A stretch of DNA of 36,226 bases from an uncultured Pseudomonadales bacterium. Its GTDB lineage: Bacteria > Pseudomonadota > Gammaproteobacteria > Pseudomonadales > Azotimanducaceae. Made by a program: the position numbers and the translations under genes. The notes below the pieces were generated by a model, which was not told where the DNA came from, did no database searches, and was given only the letters and a program-made list of their open reading frames with translations. Shown piece after piece: positions 1 to 6,963 of this stretch (its first letter is position 1; every line of letters begins with the position of its first letter). The DNA lies in NCBI GenBank assembly GCA_938036875.1, contig CALHVX010000157.1, positions 1 to 36,226 on the forward strand. The letters run 5' to 3'.

Positions 1-146
1 CAGCAATAAACTTGCAGCGATCGCCCGCATCTAGCTCCGCCAGCATGGCTTTGGCCTTATCTGGGTTACGCGCCATGATCGTCACGCTGGCGCCTTGCGA
101 TAGATAAGCCTCGGCAATCGCTCGCCCAATACCTGCAGTACCACCG
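1..146. repeat. Direct repeat copy A (C-terminal side of the SDR frame)
   Basis: Bases 1-146 match 724-869 at 145 of 146 positions; the only difference seen is A at 100 against C at 823, which changes Ala to Ser. The offset is 723 bp, exactly 241 codons, so the duplication keeps the reading frame. The repeat may continue left of the window. Confidence 0.95.
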
Positions 147-901
147 TCAACGCTAATCGTGCCACCGGTAATCCCGGCACCTGCATCGGATGCCAGCAAT
201 ACGGCAACCGCAGCCACTTCTTCTACCGTGTTTGGTCGCTTGAGCGCAGATTCTGCAGAGAACATAGAAACCATCTCCTCAAAAGACAGCCCCATGGCTT
301 CTGCTGTGGCTTGGCCTTGGGTTTTCACAATGTCGGTGATAATCAAACCTGGGCATATGGCATTCACGGTAATGCCCTGCTCGCCCACTTCTTGAGCCGC
401 AGATTTGGTTAGCCCATTCACCGCATGCTTAGCCGCGGTGTAAGCACCAAACACTGGCTTACCAACCTTACCTTCGGTGGAGGAGATGTTGATCACTCGA
501 CCCCACTTGTGGGTCACCATGGTTTTCATTGCGGCACGCATTGCCCAGAAGGTCGAATAAAGGTTCCACTTAATCGCTTCATCAAAGGTTTCATCAGACA
601 GCTCGATGACCGGCTGTAGATCGCCAGCACCACCGGCGTTGTTCACCAAGATGTCAATACGTCCGAAGTGCTCGATGGTCTGCGCCACAAAACCTTCCAC
701 ATCCGCTTGCTGCATGACATCGCCAGCAATAAACTTGCAGCGATCGCCCGCATCTAGCTCCGCCAGCATGGCTTTGGCCTTATCTGGGTTACGCGCCATG
801 ATCGTCACGCTGGCGCCTTGCGCTAGATAAGCCTCGGCAATCGCTCGCCCAATACCTGCAGTACCACCGGTTACGGCGGCTATCTTTCCTTCTAACAACA
901 T
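1..901 (-). CDS. Short-chain dehydrogenase/reductase, partial, running into a second copy of itself
   Basis: Translating the minus strand from the ATG at 901 gives an open frame of 300 codons to the window edge. The first about 251 residues are a complete classical SDR: cofactor motif TGGTAGIG near residue 11, NNAG, the active-site Tyr and Lys in YTAAK, and the C-terminal signature ITGGTISVDGG. A normal SDR of this type would stop a few residues later. Here VDGG is followed directly by TAGIGRAIAEAYL, the N-terminal Rossmann sequence of the same gene, and the frame stays open to position 1. The family reduces or oxidises alcohols and ketones with NAD(P)(H); the overall look is like 3-hydroxyacyl or 3-ketoacyl reductases, but the substrate cannot be told. 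The true 3' end lies outside the window. The fusion could be a real in-frame tandem duplication or a misjoin at a contig end. Confidence 0.85.
   Translation of the reverse strand, partial: MLLEGKIAAVTGGTAGIGRAIAEAYLAQGASVTIMARNPDKAKAMLAELDAGDRCKFIAGDVMQQADVEGFVAQTIEHFGRIDILVNNAGGAGDLQPVIELSDETFDEAIKWNLYSTFWAMRAAMKTMVTHKWGRVINISSTEGKVGKPVFGAYTAAKHAVNGLTKSAAQEVGEQGITVNAICPGLIITDIVKTQGQATAEAMGLSFEEMVSMFSAESALKRPNTVEEVAAVAVLLASDAGAGITGGTISVDGGTAGIGRAIAEAYLSQGASVTIMARNPDKAKAMLAELDAGDRCKFIA
724..869. repeat. Direct repeat copy B (N-terminal Rossmann segment of the SDR)
   Basis: Partner of the repeat at 1-146. It encodes SDR residues about 11-59. At the inner boundary the two copies diverge just after a shared stretch coding Gly-Gly-Thr, which is where the C-terminal VDGG and the N-terminal VTGG motifs resemble each other. 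Confidence 0.95.
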
Positions 902-929
902 AGTTTGATCTCTTCTAGCTTAAGTTTAT

Positions 930-1451
930 CTAGCGAACCGCTCGGAGCTTGGCCGTAAAAGCATTACCGTCTGCCGTGGTTCCATTAACGTGAAATTTAC
1001 GCTTGCCATGGCGCGAGTACGTCAGGCTTTGCAGACCCGTGCTGCCAAGCGCCTTCCAGGTCACCGTCTTTTTACCAATGGACTCAAGCGCAAATACTTG
1101 GGGTCCGTCAGTGCGCGGCTTAAAACCGGGATCCCACTGTTGCAAACGTAGAACTAGTGAGCCGGCCTCTTCTTCGATAACAATTAGCTCAACCATAGAG
1201 GTGCCACCCTCGCCCGTCATTCGGACCAAGGAGGCCAAAGTACCGCCACGCGGCGCATTCCACCGCTCTTCCAAGCGGTTGGGGCCAAGGTCACCGGCCC
1301 AAGCCCCCTGCATCCAGGCCAAGTCTTCTACCGTCGCTTTAGGCGCAGCAGCAGCAGCCACACTCAACGAGCACAGCAACACAACAAGAGAAAAGCGAGA
1401 AGTCAGGTTAATCACCAGCAGCATCCTAGGATATGAGTAAGCCGCCATCAT
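930..1451 (-). CDS. Exported DUF6265-family protein
   Basis: A 173-residue protein with an N-terminal secretion signal: a hydrophobic run around residues 18-35 ending in an Ala-rich stretch. The mature part starts with DLAWMQGAWAG and carries EERWNAPRGGTL, a pattern I recognise from the DUF6265 family, small exported proteins of unknown function. It probably folds as a compact lipocalin-like beta-barrel, though that is inference. The start is uncertain: ATG at 1451, 1448 or 1424 all give a signal peptide, and none has a clear Shine-Dalgarno. It is transcribed towards the SDR gene with a 28-bp gap, and is divergent from the J-domain gene. Confidence 0.75.
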   Translation of the reverse strand: MMAAYSYPRMLLVINLTSRFSLVVLLCSLSVAAAAAPKATVEDLAWMQGAWAGDLGPNRLEERWNAPRGGTLASLVRMTGEGGTSMVELIVIEEEAGSLVLRLQQWDPGFKPRTDGPQVFALESIGKKTVTWKALGSTGLQSLTYSRHGKRKFHVNGTTADGNAFTAKLRAVR

Positions 1452-1566
1452 ACGCGGCCCGCACGCAAGCTGCCTACCAAGTCAACCAACTAGTTGGCAG
1501 CCAATCTATCTCACCATTCCTGTGGACTGGGTCTCATCAAGAACCTTGTGGCAACAAATTGGGTCT

Positions 1567-1581
1567 GCAACCGGGGGTTGC
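1567..1581. repeat. Perfect 6-bp inverted repeat upstream of the J-domain gene
   Basis: GCAACC, spacer GGG, GGTTGC, ending 52 bp before the ATG at 1634. It could be an operator or a leader hairpin. A similar 6-3-6 arrangement with different sequence lies at 14461-14475. Confidence 0.45.
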
Positions 1582-1633
1582 GCCACCTACGCTTGAAGGA
1601 ACCGTCTCCATTAGTCTTGATTGTCACGCCGCT

Positions 1634-2332
1634 ATGGCCAACTCCAATTTTTACCAAGTGCTGCACGTGCATCCGGATGCACCCGACGCCATCATCCAGG
1701 CGAGCTACCGCACCTTGATGCAAAAGCTAAAACATCACCCGGATTTGGGTGGGAGCCATAGCCAGGCAGCGCTGATTAATGAAGCTTACGCCACCTTAAG
1801 CAACCCCACGGCCCGCGCAGCCTATGATCGGTTAAAATTTGGATCGGTACAGGGCAACGCTAACGCCACACAAGAAAAGCCGCAACATCCGGTGCTAACA
1901 GGCGCTGTGACTGAACCTTATACGCCGCCCAGCATGTTGCGCTGCCTATTTTGCAATGCCGGCAACCATGAGGTTGATGAGTGCGACACCTGCAGTAGCC
2001 CCTTGGCTCCAGTAGCCCAAGTACCTGAGACCAGCAGCAGCAAACGCCTCCTTGAGCGAATTCAAAAGCTGCACCCAGTAACCCTGACCTTGTATTGGCC
2101 GGGGAGCCCGGTTGCGGCCCAGAGCCTAGACATATCGCCGCGCGGCATAAGATTTGTGGCGGCTTTGGCGCTTCGTGAACAAGACATCGTAAAGATTGAT
2201 TGCAGTGTTTGCACAGCGGTAGCGCGAATTGCCCATGTGAAACCGGACCATAACGGGTTCAGCCACGGTGCTGAGTTCTTGACACTTAAGTTCAAGCAAC
2301 CTGTGGGGACGTTCATTTCGACAGAAGTCTAG
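1634..2332 (+). CDS. J-domain / zinc-ribbon / PilZ-domain fusion protein
   Basis: A 232-residue protein with three parts. Residues 4-66 are a J domain with an intact HPD tripeptide at 35-37, the motif that stimulates Hsp70 (DnaK) ATPase. Residues 104-120 hold two CxxC pairs (C104/C107 and C117/C120), a small zinc ribbon. Residues 137-232 resemble a PilZ domain: RxxxR at 138-142, then DxSxxG at 166-171, the two motifs that bind cyclic di-GMP, 24 residues apart, followed by a predicted beta-barrel. The frame is open further upstream, to an ATG at 1433, but that extension has no domain character and overlaps the divergent gene, so I chose the ATG at 1634, where the J domain begins. No strong Shine-Dalgarno is seen. 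No dnaK or grpE is nearby. I infer a co-chaperone tuned by cyclic di-GMP; binding is untested. Confidence 0.85.
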   Translation: MANSNFYQVLHVHPDAPDAIIQASYRTLMQKLKHHPDLGGSHSQAALINEAYATLSNPTARAAYDRLKFGSVQGNANATQEKPQHPVLTGAVTEPYTPPSMLRCLFCNAGNHEVDECDTCSSPLAPVAQVPETSSSKRLLERIQKLHPVTLTLYWPGSPVAAQSLDISPRGIRFVAALALREQDIVKIDCSVCTAVARIAHVKPDHNGFSHGAEFLTLKFKQPVGTFISTEV

Positions 2333-2346
2333 CGGGGATGAAAGCT

Positions 2347-2423
2347 TGGTAGGCACGGTCAGATTCGAACTGACGACCCTTTGCATGTCATGCAAATGCT
2401 CTAACCAACTGAGCTACGCGCCT
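2347..2423 (-). tRNA. tRNA-Val (anticodon GAC)
   Basis: Read on the minus strand, the acceptor arms AGGCGCG and CGTGCCT pair over 7 bp with one G-T pair, followed by an encoded ACCA end. The D arm contains AGCTCAGTTGGTTAGAGC, the anticodon stem is TTTGC/GCAAA around loop ATGACAT (anticodon GAC), and the T loop is TTCGAAT. It therefore decodes GUC/GUU valine codons. A candidate -10 (TAGAAT on the minus strand, 2433-2438) precedes it. Confidence 0.95.
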
Positions 2424-2557
2424 ATGCCCCACATTCTACTCCATAGTCGAAGTACCTGCTTTATTTTTTTAGCCTAAAACCATTCCACCTCCGTTCCCAT
2501 TCCCACCCGTTCCTAGGCTACAATCGGGCCATATCTAGCCTTGGGGGAGGAATTCTA

Positions 2558-4120
2558 GTGACCAACATGTCCATTGAAGAAGCGGTGCAAACCGGTATGA
2601 CCATTGCCTACCATGCCGAGCGTCAGCCTGATCTCAGCGCGGTGGTCACCCAATACGGCGAGCGTACCTTTGCCGAGCTTAACGCCAACGCTAACCGTCT
2701 AGTAAGACGGCTAAGAGCCGCAGGCATTGGTGACGGCGACTCCGTTGCCATCGTTAGCAAAAATCGACCCGAATTTATCGAAACCTTGATTGCGACCAGT
2801 CGCAGCGGTATCCGCTTCACGCCCATCAACTTCCACCTTAAAGGGGAAGAGATTGGCTATATTGTCGACAACTGCGAAGCCAAAGCCTTCATCGCGGACG
2901 CCAGCCTTGGCCCAACACCGGTAGAGGCACTGCAATTTGCACCCAACCTAGTGCTCAAGCTTGCCGCCGGCGGTGCCATCGACGGCTTTGTCGACTACAC
3001 CAGCGAAGTCAGCAACCAAGACGGCAGCAACATTACGGATCCAACCTTAGGTAGCCGTATGTTGTACACCTCCGGCACCACCGGCAGACCTAAAGGGGTG
3101 TTCCGCAAAGAACGTTTACCCGAACCGCCCAATTGGGAAGGCACGCTGGCCAACTACCGGCCCGGGCAAGATCGTCAGCTAGTAACCGGCCCTGGCTACC
3201 ATGCGGCACCGCTGCTCATCGATATAGTGCAAGCCCTGGTATCAGGGGTTGGGATTGTGATGATGGATAAATGGGATGCTGAAGAAACCCTGCGGCTCAT
3301 CCATGAAAACAAATGCACGCACACCCATATGGTGGCAACCATGTTCCACCGCATGCTGCAATTACCCGAGGCCACCAAAGCCAAGTACGACATTTCTAGC
3401 ATGCGCTTGCTGATTCACGGTGCAGCACCCTGCCCCGTGCATATCAAGCAATCCATGATCGAGTGGTTTGGCCCGATCATTTGGGAGTACTACGCGGCAA
3501 CCGAAGGCGGCGGCGGCTTTATCGTTGGCTCCGAAGAGTGGTTGACCAAACCTGGCACCGTAGGCTGTCCAGGACCTGAATTCGACAACAAGATACTGGA
3601 TGACGAGGGCAACCCCTGCAAGCCAGATGAAATAGGCACTATCTACATGCGGGCACCAGCAAATGGCCGCTTCGAGTACTACAAAGACACTGACAAAACC
3701 GACAGCTCGTACCTTGGTGATTACTTCACCCTGGGCGATATGGGTTACTTCGATGCAGATGGCTATCTTTTCTTAACCGGTCGCAGCGCTGAGCTCATCA
3801 TTTCCGGCGGCGTGAACATCTATCCGCAAGAAGTGGACAGCGAGCTGCTGAAACATGATTCAGTGTTAGACGTATGCACTATTGGCGTCCCCAGCGATGA
3901 ATGGGGTGAAGAGGTGCGTTCGGTCGTCTTGCTAAAAGATGGGATCACCCCCAGCGACGCGTTAACCCAAGAGCTGATCACTTGGACAAAAGATCGGCTT
4001 GCTAACTTTAAGTGCCCTCGAAACATTGATTACGTTGACGATTTACCTCGCTCCGAAGCAGGCAAGGTGCAACGTAAAACAATCCGCGCACCTTACTGGG
4101 AAGGCTACACCAAGACCTAA
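2558..4120 (+). CDS. AMP-dependent acyl-CoA synthetase
   Basis: A 520-residue adenylate-forming enzyme that activates a carboxylic acid with ATP and then loads CoA. The A3 phosphate-binding motif YTSGTTGRPKGV is at about residues 169-180. YYAATEGG is the A5 motif, the FTLGDMGYFDADGYLFLTGR stretch covers A7-A8, and GKVQRK near the C-terminus carries the A10 catalytic Lys. Length is usual for the FadD13-like group. The start is GTG at 2558, preceded by a strong GGGGGAGG seven bases upstream; an ATG nine bases further in is the alternative. A -10-like TACAAT lies at 2519-2524 without a convincing -35. The P450 follows 42 bp downstream, so the acid made or handled may be a hydroxylated terpenoid, steroid side chain or fatty acid; the substrate is not visible from sequence. 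Confidence 0.93.
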   Translation: MTNMSIEEAVQTGMTIAYHAERQPDLSAVVTQYGERTFAELNANANRLVRRLRAAGIGDGDSVAIVSKNRPEFIETLIATSRSGIRFTPINFHLKGEEIGYIVDNCEAKAFIADASLGPTPVEALQFAPNLVLKLAAGGAIDGFVDYTSEVSNQDGSNITDPTLGSRMLYTSGTTGRPKGVFRKERLPEPPNWEGTLANYRPGQDRQLVTGPGYHAAPLLIDIVQALVSGVGIVMMDKWDAEETLRLIHENKCTHTHMVATMFHRMLQLPEATKAKYDISSMRLLIHGAAPCPVHIKQSMIEWFGPIIWEYYAATEGGGGFIVGSEEWLTKPGTVGCPGPEFDNKILDDEGNPCKPDEIGTIYMRAPANGRFEYYKDTDKTDSSYLGDYFTLGDMGYFDADGYLFLTGRSAELIISGGVNIYPQEVDSELLKHDSVLDVCTIGVPSDEWGEEVRSVVLLKDGITPSDALTQELITWTKDRLANFKCPRNIDYVDDLPRSEAGKVQRKTIRAPYWEGYTKT

Positions 4121-4162
4121 CGCTCCTTGCGCTAAACAACCAAAGCTAGGCCAGAAGAAAAC

Positions 4163-5353
4163 ATGCAGATCGATCTTTTGAGCGCAGACACCTTCGCCAA
4201 CGGGCACCCCCACGAGATGTACCGTTGGCTTCGAGACAATGATCCGGTGCACTGGCACGAAGAACCTGGCGGCCCGGGTTTTTGGGCGCTTACACGCTAC
4301 GCCGACGTGGATGAATGCGGTCGCAATCCGGGCACATTCTCGTCTGAACCCACCATCATGATCGCCGACCCTGAAACCAGTGGTATCGCATTTGGCGACA
4401 AAAAAATGATGCTGATGATGGACCCACCGGCACATACCCAATTTCGCAAGCTGGTAAGTCGGGAGTTCACTAAAGGTCCAGCGCTAGCGATGCGCGACCG
4501 CATCCAAGCGCTAGCGCGCACCATCATTGACCGCGTAGCGGCGGCGGGTGAATGCGAGTTTGTCAGCCAAGTAGCGGGTGAGCTCCCTTCCTATGTCATC
4601 GCCGACTTAATGGGGATTCCATTGGAAGATGGGCGCGAGTTATATCAACTCACCGAGGTGTTGCACTCAAACGCAGATGCGTTGCCTGAAGGTGCACAAC
4701 CCAAAGCGCTGATGGCGATGTTTGCCTACGCCTCCAAGGTGTACCAACAGAAACTGAAAAATCCAGAAGCGGATCTAGCTAGCCAAATTGTGCACGCCCA
4801 GCTTGATGGCGAGCGTTTGGATGAACGCGACTTCCAACTGTTTTTTATGCTGCTGGTGGATGCAGGGGGCGATACAACCCGCAACTTAGTGGCCGGCGGC
4901 GTTTACGAGCTAATGCAACGACCTGACTTGCTCGCTGAAGTTAAAGCCGATCTAACCCTAATACCTAAACTGCGCGACGAGATGCTGCGCTGGGTTAGCC
5001 CGGTTATCTACATGCGACGCACGGTGACCAAAACCACCGAGCTGCACGGCAAATCCTTAGCTGCGGGAGATAAAGTGGTCCGCTACTTTGCGGCGGCCAA
5101 CTTTGACGAGCGCAAGTTCAGCCATCCAAACCAGTTCGACATCCAGCGCGATGCGCGCCCAAACATTGCCTTCGGCAGCGGCACCCACGTGTGCCTAGGC
5201 CAGCACATTGCGCGAATCGAGATCGACTGCATGCTCGCAGAGGTACTCAGCCGCTTAGATGAGTTGCAACTGGCTCAGCCACCCCAATGGCTTGCCTCTA
5301 ACTTCATCTCAGGCATCCGGCACATGCCGGTGACCTTTGCAGCCACAAGCTAA
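4163..5353 (+). CDS. Cytochrome P450
   Basis: A 396-residue soluble bacterial P450 monooxygenase. The I-helix oxygen-activation motif AGGDTTRN is near residue 234, the K-helix ExxR is E273-R276, and the heme-binding loop is FGSGTHVCLG (F337 to the thiolate ligand Cys344). There is no membrane anchor, so it should need ferredoxin and ferredoxin reductase encoded elsewhere; neither is in the window. It overlaps nothing and starts 42 bp after the acyl-CoA synthetase, making a likely two-gene operon. The general style resembles the proteobacterial and actinobacterial groups that hydroxylate terminal carbons of steroids, terpenes or fatty acids, but the exact CYP family is not assigned. Confidence 0.95.
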   Translation: MQIDLLSADTFANGHPHEMYRWLRDNDPVHWHEEPGGPGFWALTRYADVDECGRNPGTFSSEPTIMIADPETSGIAFGDKKMMLMMDPPAHTQFRKLVSREFTKGPALAMRDRIQALARTIIDRVAAAGECEFVSQVAGELPSYVIADLMGIPLEDGRELYQLTEVLHSNADALPEGAQPKALMAMFAYASKVYQQKLKNPEADLASQIVHAQLDGERLDERDFQLFFMLLVDAGGDTTRNLVAGGVYELMQRPDLLAEVKADLTLIPKLRDEMLRWVSPVIYMRRTVTKTTELHGKSLAAGDKVVRYFAAANFDERKFSHPNQFDIQRDARPNIAFGSGTHVCLGQHIARIEIDCMLAEVLSRLDELQLAQPPQWLASNFISGIRHMPVTFAATS

Positions 5354-5390
5354 CCCACTGATATTGCTGAAAATAATAAATAGTTGGAGA

Positions 5391-5424
5391 AACCGCCGGC
5401 CAAACTGTCACAAAATCGGCGGTT
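5391..5424. repeat. 8-bp inverted repeat spanning the ECF41 promoter -35
   Basis: AACCGCCG (5391-5398) and CGGCGGTT (5417-5424) are perfect reverse complements around an 18-base loop that contains TGTCACA. It could act as a hairpin ending the P450 transcript or as a second control site on the ECF41 promoter. There is no U tract after it. Confidence 0.5.
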
Positions 5425-5432
5425 GCGACGTC
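5406..5432 (+). promoter_or_regulatory. ECF41-type sigma-factor promoter
   Basis: TGTCACA (5406-5412), a 16-bp spacer, then CGTC (5429-5432). This is the -35/-10 pair described for ECF41 sigma factors, and it sits 26 bp before the first start codon of the CMD-ECF41 gene pair. It implies direct autoregulation of the pair by the sigma factor encoded at 6051. Confidence 0.85.
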
Positions 5433-5458
5433 TAACCCGTTAGAACAACAAGGTTCTC

Positions 5459-6034
5459 ATGCAATCCTCCTATTCAGTAAAAGGACCCCAAACCATGATC
5501 CGTTGGCTCCTACACAAAATGACCCGACAGTTTGAAGCCCGTTATCAGTACAACGGCGACTACATGCACGAGGTTTACGACATCTCCACCAGCGCTGGCA
5601 TTCGCTTATCCCTACTACCACTGCTCAGCCAATACCGCGGGCCGAACGTCGACATTTGGGCTGGGGCGGCACTCGCCTCGACCTTAGACGGTGACTGCGG
5701 TCCCTGTGCGCAGCTGATTGTGGATATGGCCCTCGAAGCTGGTGCGAACGCCGAACACCTCGCCCACTGTGTGCAGGGTGATCCGGCCTCAGCAGAAACG
5801 GTTGGTCTTGGCTTTCGGTTTGCTCAGGCGGCAATCAACGATCACATTGAAGCAAATGACCTGCGCGAAGAGATCATTGCGGGTTACGGCAAAGAAGCCA
5901 GCGTCTCAGCAGCCTTCACCGCTGCCACGTCACGCGCCTACCCGGTACTAAAACGTGCGCTGGGTAAAGGCTCTGCCTGTACCGCTTTAAACATTGGCAA
6001 CCTGCAAAACGTGCGCGTTGCCACGGCAGCTTAA
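5459..6034 (+). CDS. Carboxymuconolactone decarboxylase/AhpD-like protein, ECF41 partner
   Basis: A 191-residue protein with an AhpD/CMD-like helical core and the redox-type motif CGPC in DGDCGPCAQLIVDMALEAG. Proteins of this fold act as peroxidase partners or decarboxylases; here the CxxC suggests thiol chemistry rather than decarboxylation. Genes of the carboxymuconolactone decarboxylase/oxidoreductase/epimerase (COE) group are the standard neighbours and targets of ECF41 sigma factors, and this one lies between the ECF41 promoter and the sigma gene. Two starts are plausible: ATG at 5459 (AAGG five bases upstream) and ATG at 5495 (AAGGA nine bases upstream, giving 179 residues). The physiological substrate is unknown. 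Confidence 0.85.
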   Translation: MQSSYSVKGPQTMIRWLLHKMTRQFEARYQYNGDYMHEVYDISTSAGIRLSLLPLLSQYRGPNVDIWAGAALASTLDGDCGPCAQLIVDMALEAGANAEHLAHCVQGDPASAETVGLGFRFAQAAINDHIEANDLREEIIAGYGKEASVSAAFTAATSRAYPVLKRALGKGSACTALNIGNLQNVRVATAA

Positions 6035-6050
6035 GCGGTCACCAAGACAG

Positions 6051-6959
6051 ATGAACTCTGAAAGCGGCAACCGCGCAAAGCTCTCAACGGCTACTACCGA
6101 ATTTGAAACGCAACGCAGCGCGTTGACCGCGCTTGCCTATCGCATGTTAGGTGAAAAGAGTGCTGCCGCTGATGTTGTGCAAGAGGCTTGGCTACGCTGG
6201 AACAATGCAGACCCCACCAGCATTCAAAACCCAGCCGCTTGGTTGCGACAAACCACAACACGGTTAGCTATCGATGCATTGCGATCAGCTAAACGCCAGC
6301 GCGAAACCTATATTGGCCCCTGGCTTGCTGAGCCGTTGATCGAGACGGACAACAAACCCGATGAACATTTTGAGCTAGCCAAGCAATGTGAGCTGGCGCT
6401 GTTGTGGGCAATGGAGCGACTAGCACCGGATGAGCGGGCTGCCTTTATACTGCGCGAAGCCTTTGACGCAGATTATCTGGACATAGCCCAGGCACTGGAC
6501 AAGAGTGAAGACAATTGCCGAGCTATTGTTAGCCGTGCGCGCAAACGCGTGCGCAGCGATGCACCTCGATTTGATGCCCCCACCGAAGAAACCAACGCCC
6601 TACTACTGAGGTTCGCCGCAGCCACCCAGGCGTTAGACCACGCAACCGTGATGAACCTGTTGGCGCCGAATGCGGTGGCCTTAACCGATGGCGGTGGCAA
6701 AGCACGCGCGTCGTTACGCACCCTGGAAGGCCCACGAGAAATTGCCAACGTGTTGATCAATATCGCCAAGAAAAACCAGGGCGCACAAGGCCTAGAGTTG
6801 CTCTCAATGAACGGACGCCCGGCCATTGGCATCTTGCAAGGGGGTGCCCAAGATATGCTGTACACACTAGAGCCCGACGACAAAGGGTTAGTCCGTTGGA
6901 TCTACATTATGCGTAACCCGGATAAGCTCCCAGCGCCAACGGATCAACCTGAAGCTTAG
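6051..6959 (+). CDS. ECF41-family (SigJ-like) RNA polymerase sigma factor
   Basis: A 302-residue sigma factor. Region sigma2 is at about 24-86 and sigma4 at about 113-168. The linker holds WLAEP (91-95), the ECF41 WLPEP signature with one change. A SnoaL-like C-terminal extension (about 181-294) carries the family motifs DGGGK (213-217) and NPDKL (289-293). In this family the extension replaces a separate anti-sigma factor and both inhibits and assists the sigma core; no anti-sigma gene is seen here, in agreement. The ATG at 6051 starts 16 bp after the CMD gene's stop; longer in-frame versions would overlap that gene. The frame ends 4 bp before the convergent DUF418 gene. The signal that activates ECF41 systems is not known. 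Confidence 0.95.
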   Translation: MNSESGNRAKLSTATTEFETQRSALTALAYRMLGEKSAAADVVQEAWLRWNNADPTSIQNPAAWLRQTTTRLAIDALRSAKRQRETYIGPWLAEPLIETDNKPDEHFELAKQCELALLWAMERLAPDERAAFILREAFDADYLDIAQALDKSEDNCRAIVSRARKRVRSDAPRFDAPTEETNALLLRFAAATQALDHATVMNLLAPNAVALTDGGGKARASLRTLEGPREIANVLINIAKKNQGAQGLELLSMNGRPAIGILQGGAQDMLYTLEPDDKGLVRWIYIMRNPDKLPAPTDQPEA

Positions 6960-6963
6960 GCCC

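Noticed and set aside
1433-1633. N-terminal extension of the J-domain frame
   Set aside because: It has no domain character, overlaps the divergent DUF6265 start, and J domains begin at or near the N-terminus.
2464-2480. TTTTAG/CTAAAA near-palindrome as a terminator
   Set aside because: It is AT-rich and short, and lies between a divergent tRNA and the acyl-CoA synthetase; it has no GC stem.
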